DNA from: Megalonaias nervosa
Taxonomy: Eukaryota; Mollusca; Bivalvia; Unionida; Unionidae
Assembly (NCBI GenBank): GCA_016617855.1
Contig: JAECUM010028837.1
Location: 1-64,000 of the forward strand
DNA: 64,000 nt
Direction of reading: 5' to 3'
Position 1 is the stretch's first letter; each line of letters starts with the position of its first letter. A program made the translations under genes and the position numbers. This document shows positions 33,201 through 46,154 of the stretch, one piece after another. A model generated the notes under the pieces. It saw only the letters and a program-made list of their open reading frames with translations. It made no database searches and was not told the origin of the DNA.

Positions 33201-33682
33201 ATGATTCAAAGTGTAATCATCTCTATATACCAGTGACTACAAATAATTTGTTGTACGGATCATCTAATTTCAAAGCGAACAAAGCTTATTTGACTTGTTC
33301 CAAATATACAGTTGAGACACAAGCCGCTTTATAAAATCAAGCTATATTAAAAATGGTATCTTTCTACCCAATTAATTATTCCCATTTTGATTAAGAAAGA
33401 CATGATGTTCTAAATCTTTAGCTATTGTTTTCATTTTGGTGTATGTACTCTTGTTCTGTTTCTGACACGTGCATTAATATATTCTCCATTTCTCTCTATC
33501 CCTTTCTTAGCTCATCCATATTCCCCGAATCGTGTATGCTTCATCTATTTGTGTGGAATCATATTACTTTAGTGCCGCTATTCATGTAAATTCTTATCGA
33601 TTGTAAGAAATGTGTTTATTCTAATTTGCACTTGTAGCTAGACACCATTTGTTAAAATGTATGGCAAAAAATATGTATAAAG
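33201..33682. other. Non-coding DNA
   Basis: No frame, repeat or element recognised. Confidence 0.5.
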
Positions 33683-33747
33683 TAAACAAAGTATAACTAC
33701 AACATCCAAACTAAAGTAAACAAAGTATAACTACAACATCCAAACTA
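33683..33747. repeat. Two-copy 34 bp direct repeat
   Basis: 'aaacaaagtataactacaac' with 'atccaaacta' occurs twice in tandem. Confidence 0.9.
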
Positions 33748-33754
33748 TGATGTA

Positions 33755-34158
33755 GATTACTGACCAACTCAGTTTGTACAGTGTATATACATATCTAAGA
33801 TGTACATCATGACCAACTCAGTTTGTACAGTGTATATACATATCTAAGATGTACATCATGACCAACTCAGTATGTACTTTATAACCAACTTTGTACAGTG
33901 TATATACATATCTAAGATGTACATCATTACCAACTCAGTTTGTACAGTGTATATACATATCTAAGATGTACATCATTGCCAACTCAGTTTGTACAGTGTA
34001 TATACATATCTAAGATGTATTTCATGACCAACTCAGCTCAGTTTGTACAGTGTATATACATATCTGAGATGAACCTCATTACAAACTTAGGTTGTACAGT
34101 GTGGATACATACCTAAGATGTAGCTCGATGACCTACTCAGTTTGTACAATGTAAATAC
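33755..34158. repeat. Minisatellite, ~50-60 bp unit, left part
   Basis: About seven units contain 'ccaactcagtttgtacagtg' then 'tatatacatatctaagatgt'. The array is interrupted at 34158 by a solo LTR and resumes at 34925 in phase. Confidence 0.93.
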
Positions 34159-34924
34159 TGTAATAAATCGAGGGTATTGTGTTGACGTCTTCATTTCTAT
34201 AAATTTATGAATCTTTGTGATTAGTTGTTTGATTATGGGAAATCGGTGTTGGGGAAATAATTTTCAGTGCGACTAATCAGCCAATTGCCAGGAGCAAGCG
34301 TCACATAGTGCAGTTGATGAGATTTCATGATTGCATGGTTAAGTTTCGTAATGAGTTCAGTTCAGAGCCGTATAAGCGGGCCTTTAGTCAAGTAGTTCAT
34401 ATTAAAATCTAATTGTGTTGATTGATTATGTATCTCCATGTGAAGTATTTGTGATAGATGCTGATAAATTGTACAATGGAATAATTAGAAGGAATTGTTC
34501 CATTATCTGGAGACGCCTTTTATTGTTGCTATAATGGTAAATATGTTGTAGAGTTACGGGCGAAATGAGGCTTAAAATCATGAATTTACTGACCTATGGT
34601 TAGAGAAGGAAAAACAGTTCCATTTTATTTGGTGTTCGAGTTGTATTTATATTTTCACGGCGTGAAATACTGGCGCTACGTTACGGAAAAGTAATAAGGA
34701 GAAACCGTGCAGTTGTGAGATTGGCATGCAATTGTATATTTTGATGTTTGTGGTCATGAACTGATAAGAGGAAAATTAATTATAGTCTGGGCGCGTTGGA
34801 ATTTTTAGTAGACAATAGTTTCTGTCAAGATAGCCTTGAAAATAAAGGGAAAACGTATGACGTCTAGTAGAACTGACGCCAGGGTTGGATTCGCTCGGTA
34901 AAGAGACCTCTTTGGCTTATTACA
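34159..34924. mobile_element. Solo LTR, family 2, inserted in the minisatellite
   Basis: The insert starts TGTAATAA and ends TTATTACA. It is flanked by ATAC on both sides (34155-34158 and 34925-34928), and removing it restores the minisatellite unit exactly. A related copy in reverse orientation lies at 38126-38805. The length of 766 bp, TG...CA ends, a 4 bp target duplication and lack of coding capacity indicate a solo LTR. Confidence 0.82.
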
Positions 34925-35060
34925 ATACATATCTAAGATGTAGCTGACTACCAACTCAGTTTGTACAGTAAAGATACGTATCTAAGGTATAGCTGACGAC
35001 CAACTCAGTTTGTACAGTAAAGATACATATAAAAGATGTAGCTCACTGAGCAACTAAGAA
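34925..35060. repeat. Minisatellite, ~55 bp unit, right part
   Basis: Three further units of the array at 33755-34158, slightly different in sequence ('gtacagtaaagatac'). Confidence 0.9.
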
Positions 35061-35235
35061 CGAAATATGAAACAAAAGTTTCATTTTCCCATTTCGCCTA
35101 CTCTCTCTTTACTTGAAGTATAACAAATGCTAATAGTCCAACATGGGATATGCGTTAATTCTGCAATAGGCGAGAGGACAGCATCATCCAATCCTTGTGA
35201 AAACAAAACGCTGTCACTATACTCAATGAACATAT

Positions 35236-35368
35236 AAATGGATGAACGATAGTTTTATCCAATGAAATTAAAGATAGTTCTGTGGAATTAAAAGAATGAT
35301 AGATATATGGAATTAAATAAAGGATAATTCTATGGAATTAAAGGAAGGATAGTTCTATGGAAGTAAAA
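35236..35368. repeat. Short tandem repeat, ~30 bp unit
   Basis: Units share 'aattaaa' followed by 'ggatagttctatgg' and recur about four times with drift. Confidence 0.65.
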
Positions 35369-35768
35369 TTTGCCGATCCATTAAGAAACTTCGATTTTGC
35401 CCATTGGGAAGGCTAGGTGTAATATGATAAAAATCTCCAATAACTTATGAGTTGTTTGTCTCACGTACTTGAAAACTGGCAAGCATAATCCGCAATCGAC
35501 GTGTCAACACTTGTCAGACTTGGGTGCCTGGGTCAAGCTCTATGGGTCTTTCTTTACACCTCATGATATTTAGCACTTGGGTCATGGCCTAGAAACTATT
35601 TAGAACCCCATATATAACCATACAAACTTACTGGACATGAGTAGAGAAATGTATGCATGCAACTGATATGGCACCCGAGACCATCTTACTACATCCAACC
35701 ACACACATTTAGTCTATTGGTTATAGTTTGAAAACAATCGAGATTCCATCCCTAGAACTATATTTAAT
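35369..35768. other. Non-coding DNA
   Basis: Nothing recognisable. Confidence 0.5.
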
Positions 35769-35773
35769 GGACA

Positions 35774-36646
35774 TGAACTGTTATGTAAATTTAATCTGTA
35801 TTGTTTGTAGGCTTTAATTAATGACTTTATGTTATATAATCTGTTTTTTGTACCTGACCCTGTCCAAATCAAGTTAATGGTGTAACTGACCATTGGCATG
35901 CATTTTGTAAACAAACATTATACATAGCTAACATTTCTCTAAGATTTTAGATTAAACATTCAGATCGTTATTAATAGCAATCATGTTAAATTGAATTTTG
36001 TTCTAGAGCATTAAGTTTTTTTACTTGAAAATGCCTAAACTTGTTGATAACTTTGAGTGCTTTATAGAGGAAACTGACCTATATCCTGGCTCTATTATTG
36101 TGTCTAAGCTTTTTATATAATGTTGTTTAGATGAAATATTTATTCATTCTTGCCTTAACAACTGAAACAGAACCATTTTTATTGTTGTGTTCAGTTTTTA
36201 TTGGGGAGAAATTATATACTTCTACTATTATCCAGAGGAATTACAAAGTGTTTAATAATATTATTGGACTAAACAACAATTTGGAATTATAGTGAATTCA
36301 GAAAAGGACATTTTGGATTATATTATTGTACGACATTAAAAAAAAAAAAGAAACTCTCAGCATATCACCACACTACTATTGGAACAATAGCACGTTCGAA
36401 CATACAGGCACATCAACAGATTCATTATTTGAATTTATTTGGAACACCATTGGAATTCGATTGGAACTTTTTTACATTTGGACATCAGATTTTTAGGACT
36501 ATTTATGATTTAATTAACAAGACTAGGGTTTTTTTAAAATAAATTTTCACTTTGCCTTCTAGGAAAATAAATTAGTTTTTGATTTTACAACACTTGTTGT
36601 TTTCGCTCTTTTCTGTTGCTTTGTTTAAGACCGTAGAGTCGCAACA
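35774..36646 (+). mobile_element. Solo LTR, family 1, with 5 bp target duplication
   Basis: The unit runs from TGAACTGTTATG to GTCGCAACA. It is flanked by GGACA at 35769-35773 and again at 36647-36651, a perfect 5 bp duplication as expected for gypsy-type integration. Its start and end match the LTRs of the 14-30 kb retrotransposon. No internal coding sequence lies beside it. Confidence 0.82.
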
Positions 36647-36651
36647 GGACA

Positions 36652-38125
36652 AAGCACACACCTAAATAAAATCTGTCTTTTGGGCACGCTTAATGAGCTA
36701 GAAATTTGACTCAAATTTTACGAATGTCTTCAAATCGCGATATAACAAACAAGAATTCCAGATGAGTGTGAGTTACTAACGTATCCACTTTACCTAAAAT
36801 ACATATGTGCGTATCATTAAGTACTGCTTGAAACTGCAAAACATAAATAATTATACTCTTTGAAAATGTACCAACAAATGCTTACCGATTGCAAAAGAAA
36901 GAATTATAAGAGCTGGATTTCTAATGTGAGAACTACACTATTGATCTGAGGATTTGGAGAAGTCTGGCATTATCTAAATCAGCCCATATATCTTTCTTTT
37001 TGTTGCTTTTTAAACCCAAACTGCAATACATATTTCATTCTAACTAGAGTCCAGCAGTTGCTTGGAAAACGTCATACATGTCTAAAGATGTAAAAAATTT
37101 ATTTAATACCGCTTCTTATCTTAAATATAATTGATAATGCCAGCCACAGAAAGATTTTGCATAAATTAAGGGATTCATCACACCTTTTAAATATCGAGAC
37201 TGGTAGACATGTTGGGAAAGAACGAAATGAAAGGATGTGTAGAATCCATTCCTGCTTACATCATCTTCTCCTGCCCCCCACCCCCTTCCGAGAATTTATG
37301 TGCACACAACTTTTTTGCCATTATTCATTCATCTATGCAACTGTGTATTGCATATGAATTATGTATTGCATGACTACATGCTTTATGCATACGTCAAATC
37401 AATCAAACGGTTCGGTTTCTAAAATAATAATTTAACATCATACTCTACAGTAATTTGATATTTTGCTTTTTACTGTGCCTGTGCCAAACGGTGTGGAAAA
37501 GAAATTTCATGTGCTTAATGCCTGCTTTTTCTGTCCCATCAAATAGTTGCTTTTCATGCATCAAAAATACATTTCAAAGGGCAACTCATATTTTGTATCT
37601 GTAAGTAGCTACGAAGATAGATAGATAGATCGGTCGGTCCGTTAACGGTTGGTTGCTCGATTGACTGATGGGAAGATATATATTATAATAGGTTGTTGTA
37701 TAAGCTCAAATATAAAACAATAAAATAGATAAATGAAGAATTTGTGGCAATTTGGATAAAATGTTGTTTTGTAATTAGTACTTGGTTCGTCAGGAATCAC
37801 TGTTTCTTCATCGGAAAAAAATTTCTACATCAAGCAAATAAGCAGTAATTAGTGTATGGCAAGGAGAACAATATATTCGAACGAGATAATATTGCATGTA
37901 AATAGAAATGTTCGTTTTAATAACATTTCATTGCAAATGCCTGATCGAAAATATCGAAATATGACATCACAGAAAAAAGTTTAGGAAAGAAAACAAGAAG
38001 AAAAAAAACAAAAAACAAATATGAAGCATTCAGAGGAAATAGCACTGGGGCAAAGGATACATGCCACATATGCTAGTTATTGTTTAGGCTTTCTTTTTTA
38101 TGCCATTAATGTCATGCATATATAT
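36652..38125. other. Non-coding DNA
   Basis: No gene or array was seen apart from a short GATA run near 37616-37632. Short frames (for example 37157-37357) have no recognisable content. Confidence 0.5.
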
Positions 38126-38805
38126 TGTAACAAACAATGGGGTTACTTGACCGAGCGATTTCTAACCCTGGCGCGATTCCGCTAGAAGTCGTAAGTTTCC
38201 CCTAATTCCAAAGACCTCTATACAACTGCTGTTGTAAACTGGAAAGTCCAACGTGTCCATTCTGTAAACAATTTTCCTCTAATTAATACAAGACCACAGA
38301 ACTCACAACTTCCCAATTGTCTATCAACCGCACAGCCATATGGTTTCTCTGCATTAACTTTACGTAACGTACCGTCAGCATTCCATGTCGTAAAACTATA
38401 CTACCCAACCACCTAATACAAGAAACTATTTTTACTATGCCACCTTAGGCCAATCAAATCATGGTTTTAATCCAAATTTCGCCTGTAACTTTGCATCACA
38501 TTTACCACCTTGGCAACAATAAACGGCGCGTGCCGACGACGGAGCAGTCCCTTCTCCTTTATTCCATTATGTAATTTACAAGAATAAATACTGCACCTTG
38601 AGTCCCACAATCAATGTACACAACTAGATTTTAATATAAACCTGAGTTCACCAAAAGTAAACCATGGCATCTTGGAAACTCACTAACACTTCACTCTGTG
38701 ACGTTTGCTCCTAGTAATTGGCTATTATTTCGGGCTGATGAATATTTCCCCAGGACCGACTTCCCATAATCAAACAAGTAATCACAAACATCTAAGAAAT
38801 CCTTA
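38126..38805 (-). mobile_element. LTR, family 2, reversed and truncated
   Basis: The reverse complement aligns with 34159-34924 through many shared blocks, including 'gtttgattatggga', 'caccaggagcaa'-type and 'ggaaaattg' segments. It starts TGTAACAA (LTR 3' end). The other end loses similarity at about 38805, so ~50 bp of the LTR 5' end is missing. No target duplication was found. Confidence 0.7.
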
Positions 38806-39431
38806 AAACAAAGCGCTATAAAAAAAATGCTCATAGTCCAATTTTTTTTCCATCATATTTACTTTAAGCTGGTTTTCGTTTAGTATTTAAATATTTTTCT
38901 TCTTCAGTTTTATAGCATAAAATCAACAATAATTTAAAGTCTTTTGTATTGCATATTCTTGCATTGTGCAGTAGTAATAACTACCAAGTTATGCAATATG
39001 TTTTTGGTCTAAACTTGCGAAACCACATGTTTCGTCCCCCCTCCCACCCGGACTTTATCTCACATGGTATCTATTTAATAATACTACCTTATTTCGATTC
39101 ACATTTACTACAGTTTTAAAGTCACTAAACTGAAACGCCTTCATCGGAAAAATTAAGTCTAGGAAAACACGACGAGATGAAGTAAAATTATTCTGAAAAT
39201 TCTGATCCTTTCAGATACATAAATTGAATCTGCCTGGCGGAACCCACTAGTTAAACAAGACCTTTTCATATCTGGCGGCCTCACTAATTAACCAAGACAT
39301 TTTTATATCATTATATCCATGACGTTTCCAAAGTATGCAAAGCGTGAAGACATTCTTTTTTCAACGTACCTTGGTTGAAGTGTGACTATGCTCAGTAGAG
39401 CATTCTGACACGTCTGCCAGCTTCTTGGTAC
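38806..39431. other. Non-coding DNA
   Basis: Nothing recognisable. Confidence 0.5.
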
Positions 39432-39757
39432 AATGCATGTGGTTAGAGCGTTTGCCTCGGATGCGGGAGGTCGTGGGTTCGATCCCCGGCCGAGTCATAC
39501 CAAAGACTTACAAAAATGGTACTAACAGCTGCCTCGCTTGGCGCTCAGCATTAAGTGGTTAGTGTTAGGACTGGTCGGCCTGGTGTCAGGATAATGTGAC
39601 TGGGTGGGATATCAAGCTACATGTCTGCGGCATGATGCTCCAGTGCTAGACATCACTATAAACTGCTACACTGCAGACATCGTAGCGATATGACTGAAAC
39701 ATTTTTAAAGCTACGTTAAAAATCCAAATCACACACTCACACACAAACAACAAGGAA
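39432..39757 (+). mobile_element. tRNA-derived SINE, copy 2 (5' end slightly truncated)
   Basis: It carries 'gtggttagagcg', the B box 'gggttcgatccccgg' and the body shared with the copies at 13731 and 46701, ending in a CA-rich tail. The first ~15 bases of the head are replaced by unrelated sequence. Confidence 0.88.
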
Positions 39758-39977
39758 ATCAATGTGCAAATAAAGACATTGCTTTTCAAAGTCATTGAAC
39801 GAAATGTTTCACATTTCGAGGAAACTCTCTAGCTTAAAGACTTTGTACAAGACATAGAGTGATGGCTGTCTACAATTGTTTTAATTAATACAATAAAAAA
39901 ATCGTGGCATCTCGAATAATGACCTGACGTTTTTCATATCCGACGTGATCTATCCTATTCTATCACATTACCACAGA

Positions 39978-40069
39978 AAATACGGTGTACGCTATGGAGA
40001 GATTAGAGTCGTACAAGACCTAAAATACAATGTACGCTATGGAGAGATTAGAGTCGTATAAGATTTAAA
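39978..40069. repeat. Two-copy ~45 bp direct repeat
   Basis: 'gtacgctatggagagattag' followed by 'agtcgta' occurs twice. Confidence 0.9.
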
Positions 40070-40598
40070 ATAGCAGACCACTTGCAATAGTACTGAACTA
40101 ATTTTCCATATGATCTGGGTAAGTTTATGTCTATTTTAAGTTCAAACAATTCTGTTTATAAAAAACGTATAACAAATAATTAGTGCACAAAATATAGGAA
40201 CCCATGTATATATAAACATAATACTAAGCCGTATGAATTAAAAGATTGATAATTTATCGTTGCCATCAATGTCGTAAATGATATTTTGTGAGGAATCGTT
40301 AAATCCTACCCTTTGTAGCACCCAGGTCAAGAAGGACCTGGGTAAATCTTATTTTAATAGCCATTCATGTAAAGCAAATGTAAAATACGCTTAAGTTTGT
40401 TTTTTTTTACGTTTACAGAATGAATAGGGTATCACCCAATTTAACCCTTTACAGATATGTTCTTGCTACCAAGATATAATGCAATACTTTATGTTGGAAT
40501 TAGGCTGAATGTTGCACATGCTTTGGAGGCAGTTAAGTCCAGAACAAAACTTACTGTCAGCTATGATATTAAGCTATCTAGTCTATTTTGTTACATCC
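40070..40598. other. Non-coding DNA
   Basis: Nothing recognisable. Confidence 0.5.
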
Positions 40599-40698
40599 CA
40601 CAAAAGTACTCGTTCTGTGTTTATAAGATATTATAATAAATTACATCACAAAAGTACTCGTTCTGTGTTTGTAAGATATTATAATAAATTACATCACA
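40599..40698. repeat. Two-copy ~49 bp direct repeat
   Basis: 'cacaaaagtactcgttctgt' then 'aagatattataataaattac' occurs twice. Confidence 0.92.
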
Positions 40699-41391
40699 GG
40701 ATTTCGTGCTCAGCACATTTGTGATGTTTCTTTTACATGCAACAGGTTTTACTTTGTATTTTCTGCTACTTTGTAATGCTGATGTCCAATGTATTGAATA
40801 GTTGATATTAATCTGTAAGAATTCAAATTTTTTCCTTTGGTTTTATATCTATATTAACAAACTGAGTTGTAACAAGTTCCCATTTTCATATATGATCTTA
40901 GCTAGAAGCCATACTCCTTTGTGGACTAATCTTTCACAAAGTTTGTTTTGATAATTTTAATACACCGTATAGGTTGACTTGCTATGTGAATATCCTTGTA
41001 TAAACATTATCCCACAAATATGTTCAAGGTTTCAATACGTCAATCCTCAAACGTTTCCATCTAGATTTATTTCAATATTTTACATTTGGATTTGGACAGA
41101 GCCAATCTTTTATGAAATGTTTACAGATGTTAGAAATAAGTCAAGGTCTTATTTAAACCATCATTCTAAACATATAGTGCAACTGAAGATATTTTGATTT
41201 TTAAAATTCCTTTTATTCGATAAAAGAAATATAAATCGATATACATTTGAATTTTAGGGACATTAATGAACGATAAGAAACTGTTGGTGCATTTCTGACG
41301 TTAGAATAGTTTCTTAAGCACAAATCCTCAATGTAATTTGAACTTACACTGAACTTCAAACATAAGGGAAAATTGCTTTTCTACCCAGTCC
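40699..41391. other. Non-coding DNA
   Basis: A 72-residue frame at 40979-41197 has no recognisable motif. Nothing else was seen. Confidence 0.5.
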
Positions 41392-41482
41392 AGAGGTATG
41401 TCAACATTCAATGTCTTCAGTACGTCTTGTCATCATCAATGCAACATTCAATGTCTTCAGTACGTCTCGTCATCATCAATCT
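41392..41482. repeat. Two-copy ~42 bp direct repeat
   Basis: 'caacattcaatgtcttcagt' then 'acgtcttgtcatcatcaat' occurs twice. Confidence 0.92.
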
Positions 41483-41767
41483 GTATTTTCTCTTTTTGGA
41501 GATAAAGGAAGCAAGAAAGACTCATACATTATTTATGTCTAATTAATTGAGAGGAATCTCTGTAACAGAATTGAAACCGAGTGGGCTTTTCTTCTTGGAC
41601 TAAATGAACAACACAAACACAATGTGATGAATGATGTAGGTTTATGAACTGAACTGATAAAAAAAATTAGGATGATTCTTTCACGCTCCAAACACATGAC
41701 TCATTCAATTACTAACACATTCACAAATGAAAAGCATAAATAAAAGTGAAATGCAAATATTCAAAAT

Positions 41768-41905
41768 GAAAGTGAGATTCACATAATCTCTCGTAAGGTA
41801 ACCGAGATTGAGATTCACATAATCTCATGTAATGCAAATGAAATTGAGATTCACATAATCTCCTGAAATGTAAACGAGACTCAAATAATCTCGTGTGATG
41901 ATAGC
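41768..41905. repeat. Tandem repeat, ~46 bp unit, about 3 copies
   Basis: Units contain 'gagattcacataatctc' followed by a variable spacer. Confidence 0.8.
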
Positions 41906-42249
41906 ATAACTCACTGTATTAAAACATCATCAATTGAAACAAATACTTTCAATGTTAAACAATACAACGATTACACCAAACAATGACTCGTGACTCAGTC
42001 ATACGATAACTATTTGTAAAAACTTGCATCCAAAACCATTTGACTTGATTTATGAGTCCATTTGTCAAAACCACACAGTTCTCCGGAATTCCTGGGTCGG
42101 CTCACTTCTTTTGGCCCCCATCCACCCTTCACGGATCCACCATGCGCACAAGTTTATACATCATGCAGTTCCTTTCTTGTATGGACTTGATTCCACCCCA
42201 TACAGACATACAGACAGCCAGATCGTCAGTCTGATGTATCTGCATACAC

Positions 42250-42365
42250 ATACGTACAGCTACACATCTACACAGCTCCACCGCTATGCATCCACATACA
42301 CAGCTCCACCGCTATGCATCCACATACACAGCTCCACCGCTATGCATCCACATACACAGCCCTAT
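42250..42365. repeat. Tandem repeat, 27 bp unit, about 4 copies
   Basis: The unit is 'cacatacacagctccaccgc' plus 'tatgcat'. Because 27 is a multiple of three, a repetitive frame stays open across it. Confidence 0.93.
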
Positions 42366-43067
42366 GGCTGTAGATAAAAATGGAGAACGTACACTCCTCG
42401 ACAAGATCCAAAAGACCAATGTGTCAGTTTGAAATAGAATCAACCTTAAATCCATAGGAGAGTGAATAATAGTCAAGGTAAAATACTCATGCTTTTCGTG
42501 ACTCTCGTCGCATATAGATTCCGAAGAGATACATGCTTGTACAGTCGCTTACCCGGAGAAACAATTATTCACCCCAGGTAACGTTGAACGCATGTACAAC
42601 GAATAATGGTCAAAAATAGATCTAAGGCAAAACCAAGTTATTTCTCGCCTTATTCTGTGACAGTCTCTATGAAGTATAGGTTCCCCATGCGGATCCTCAT
42701 ATGAAAATACCATACTTGTTTTAAAACTTAAGGAGCACTCCTACATATTCTTGCATTGTTTTATTGTCTTATACATCATTGTGTTTTGCAATGAATACTA
42801 TTTTAATAAAATGGCAAACATTTGAAGACGGGAAAGAAACGGTACTCTACACAATGTACAACTCAGTCCTCATTATAAATGAAACTTGTGTTCATTGGTA
42901 TCACGTGACTTCCAAACCTTGATCATTTGAAAGCAGTCTTCGTTCTAACATGATAATCCATGCATTGCAGACTCAGAAAGCACTGAAGCAGACATAATAA
43001 AATTTCTTAGCATTTCGGACTCGTCTGAGACGACAAAGTTCCATACCCAGAAGATACTGAATACATT
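42366..43067. other. Non-coding DNA
   Basis: Nothing recognisable. Confidence 0.5.
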
Positions 43068-43080
43068 CGTCATCTGATGT

Positions 43081-43328
43081 TGCTGTTGTTGTGGGGCTTA
43101 ACGCCATTTTTCAGCACACGATAGGCTATACATGGCGGCCAGTATTAATGGTGGAGGAAGAAACCGGGAAATCCCCGGAAAGAACCACCGACCCACGAGA
43201 AGCTACTGGCAAGCTTTCTCACATATCCACATTTGCCGAATCCTAGACTCGAACCCACGCAGACAGAGGTGAGATGGTAGTGATCCGTAACGAAGAGCGC
43301 TTTAGACCACTCGGCCACTCGGGGCCCC
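43081..43328 (-). mobile_element. tRNA-derived SINE, second family, copy 1
   Basis: On the minus strand the head reads GGCCGAGTGGTCTAAAGCGC (A-box region) and GGGTTCGAGTC (B box), a Leu/Ser tRNA-like form, followed by a ~160 bp body. A 12 bp direct repeat GTCATCTGATGT flanks it (43069-43080 and 43329-43340), a good target duplication. Confidence 0.87.
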
Positions 43329-43340
43329 CGTCATCTGATG

Positions 43341-44330
43341 TATTGTGAAGGAAAACACCAAGACGAATGTCACACCCATTTCTGTTTGAAGAACAATGCT
43401 TTGACAGCAAATAAATGCATGGATTGTTACATCTGTCTACAAATAACTGTAGCCCTTGCAAACTTGTGTGGTATTACTTAGAAGCGTTACTAGAAGGTTT
43501 GCAAGGGATGCAATTTACTGTAACTCCCTTGCTTTTGGAATTCGCCATAAGAATGATGATATTCAAAATGTATGAACATTTTTTAATCTTTCGTAGGACA
43601 TGTCAAGATGGTAGAAGTTTATAAAGCGTTCTCTTCATACTTACCAGTAGCATGCTTATTAATTTGCTTCCATTTTCAACTGGAGAATTTTTGTCTCTAG
43701 CAACAATTTCAATAAATTCGTAAATATTATATTTGTGCAAAATGTGACCTATCGGAAGTAAACCCTTTCTGTTTCTGTTCTGTGACCAACACGGTCTGTA
43801 TGAGGATTAAAAGATTTTCGACGGTAAGACGTGAAAAGCTACAAACCTCATTATAAAAATTAATTCTCAATGAACGTTTGTCTATTTGCTGGGCCGATTG
43901 GGAAATTAATTCACAATCTGCGTTCAAAAGTCTATCTACTTCAAGCTGATAAGCTACTGATTTCCCATCTCCATATTTAGGCACGGGCGGAAATGAAGCA
44001 TAGGAAACAAGGGGTTACAATATTGTGATGCCGGAAAAGAAAGTGTGCTATGCACAACGTGATGAGTCGAGGTAATGTACGTATCTATTATTTTCTAAAA
44101 ACGTTACAATTAACGAACCAATCTAAACATTCTTCTGTTAACAAATATATAATCAAAAGTTGTTCCGCATGGCTAGAACGTATAACAAAGTCCTTTATTT
44201 CAGTGTGACTTATTCAATGGTATGAAGACAGTGCTGTCAACAAATGCCGTCAACAAATGCTATCAACAAACAAATGCCGTCAACACGTTACATTTGTTCT
44301 ATGCACACCATGGTGATGGTTATTCTCTAT
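43341..44330. other. Non-coding DNA
   Basis: Short frames only, on both strands. Nothing recognisable. Confidence 0.45.
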
Positions 44331-44334
44331 ATGT

Positions 44335-44525
44335 GGCATTAAAACACCCCATGATTATTACTTTACCGTAACACGAGTAACACATTAAAATACCCCATGA
44401 TTATTACTTTACGGTAACACGAGTAATACATTAAAACACCTCATGATTATTAATTTACCGTAACATGAGTAATACATTAACCACCCCACCCCCCATGATT
44501 ATTACTTTACTGTAACACCAGCAAT
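44335..44525. repeat. Tandem repeat, ~53 bp unit, about 4 copies
   Basis: Units contain 'catgattattactttaccgt' then 'aacacgagtaa' and 'cattaaaacacc'. Confidence 0.9.
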
Positions 44526-44770
44526 ACTCATACAGATAGTCTACTGAATGAATGCGTTCTTTATACAAATTTAAAGTTTCTTCAGGGAATAGATACAGAC
44601 CAAATATAAAGACTGTGAGATCTTTCAGTGATCTTAATTCAGTGCCAACAATTTGATCATTACTGCTCTTTAGTTCTTGGACTGAGTAGGCCAAGTTGTT
44701 TTTAATTATAATTGATACTCCACTTCTTCGATCTTTCATGATTAAGTAGTTTTCAGTATTATCCATTTTT
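44526..44770 (-). pseudogene. LINE endonuclease fragment
   Basis: The minus strand from ATG 44766 reads RRSGVSIIIKNNLAYSV, IVGTELRSLKDLTVFIFGLY and KVIIMGG, the central beta strands of an AP-type LINE endonuclease. Its 3' end runs into the 53 bp tandem repeat. The segment is about 85 residues and no other part of the LINE is adjacent. Confidence 0.6.
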
Positions 44771-44940
44771 GTACAAATTACATTATCACTCTATAGTTTA
44801 TCTATAAATTTGCTTGCTTGTTTAGTCAGTTGGTGTTCACTTATACTGACAGTTTGTGTTTACTTATCGCGGCCATATCACAGTCTAGATTACTGACACA
44901 TAATGCAGAAGGCATAATTCCTTTGCCGTTCCAAGTTAGT

Positions 44941-45180
44941 TGTTGTTGTTGCTATGGGATTAACGCCATTGTCAGCACATGATAGGATATGCATAGTGGC
45001 CGTATATTTAGTGAAGGAAGAACCAGAGAAAACCCGGCGAACAAACACCTACCCAAAGGAAGCAACTGGCAAGCTTTTTCACATCCTGCACGACATTAGA
45101 AACCACGCGGACAGCGGTGAGATGTCAGCCGTCTGCAATGCGAGCGGCTTGGACCACTGTGCCATACGAGACCCAGTTAC
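44941..45180 (-). mobile_element. tRNA-derived SINE, second family, copy 2 (diverged)
   Basis: This shares with 43081-43328 the blocks 'ttaacgccatt', 'tcagcacangatagg', 'actggcaagctttntcacat' and the reversed tRNA-like head. It is more diverged than copy 1. Confidence 0.8.
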
Positions 45181-45299
45181 AAGTATTAATGGTGAGGCTG
45201 CTGTAATGCATCAATAAGAAAAAGAAACATTATACACCAGCCAGCGATATTTCAGTAGTCATCAGTGACATTTGAGCTAACATGTTTTACCCACAGTAA

Positions 45300-45425
45300 T
45301 CATGGACACAGTTTTGGTCATGATCATCATCGTCATAGTTTTAATCATTATCGTCATGGTAGCAGTCTTGGTCATGATTATCATGGTCACAGTATTGGTC
45401 ATGATCATCATGGCCATCAGCATGA
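45300..45425. repeat. Low-complexity array of 'tggtcatgatcatc' units
   Basis: A short unit of about 15 bases drifts through the segment and produces His- or Ile/Val-rich frames on the plus strand that are not genes. Confidence 0.75.
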
Positions 45426-46150
45426 TTGTTTTCCATATATATGCTCCTTCTCCCACGTTTAAAGTTCAACCTCAAATTATTTTGACTGAAGTCATTGTTA
45501 TGTTAATGATATCTTCAGTGTATTTTATGTTGGTCATATTTTGTAGGCACATGGTTTATTGTGAGTCAGCACCGACATGCTAAACATTTCGGTCATTCAT
45601 AGTTTTTGCTATCTGTCACTTTTGCGTCTTCTGTGGGGATATTATCCCTAGTATTAAATATCGTCCATTTCTACTATGGAAAATATAAATCACCGTCGGA
45701 TGTAACCATCTTTCTTCAAAATATGAAATTATACCTGATCATTAAGTTCGATTATCAATGTTTCCTTGACAGAACCTGTAACTTCTTCTGCGGCGCGATG
45801 ATCCGATCATTCATTGCTTCTTTTATATCGAGGTCTGTGCTTTGTTTCCCTTGTTTCCACCATTCCTTACATCGTTTATAGCAAGTTATAGCCTTTGTTT
45901 CTCTTGCCACCGTCATTCCTTATTCGTTTGTATCGAGGTCTGGGCTTTTTAGAGCTTTTTGCTACCATCATTCCAGCTTTCTTTATCTTGTCGCCATCAT
46001 CCCTTACTTGCTAATATAGATGTCTGGGCTTAGTTTCTTTTATCGCCATCATTCTTTACTTCGTTTATATCGAAGTATGGACTATTATCTATTTCCACCA
46101 ATCGGTTCTTCTAGAATCAATTTGATCATTATTGCTCATAACAAAAGAAT
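45426..46150. other. Non-coding DNA
   Basis: Imperfect repetition of 'ccatcattccttacttcgtt' around 45850-46070. Otherwise nothing. Confidence 0.45.
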
Positions 46151-46154
46151 TGTC

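Noticed and set aside
45265..45583. His-rich or Ile/Val-rich frames
   Set aside because: They are low-complexity translations of a short drifting repeat.
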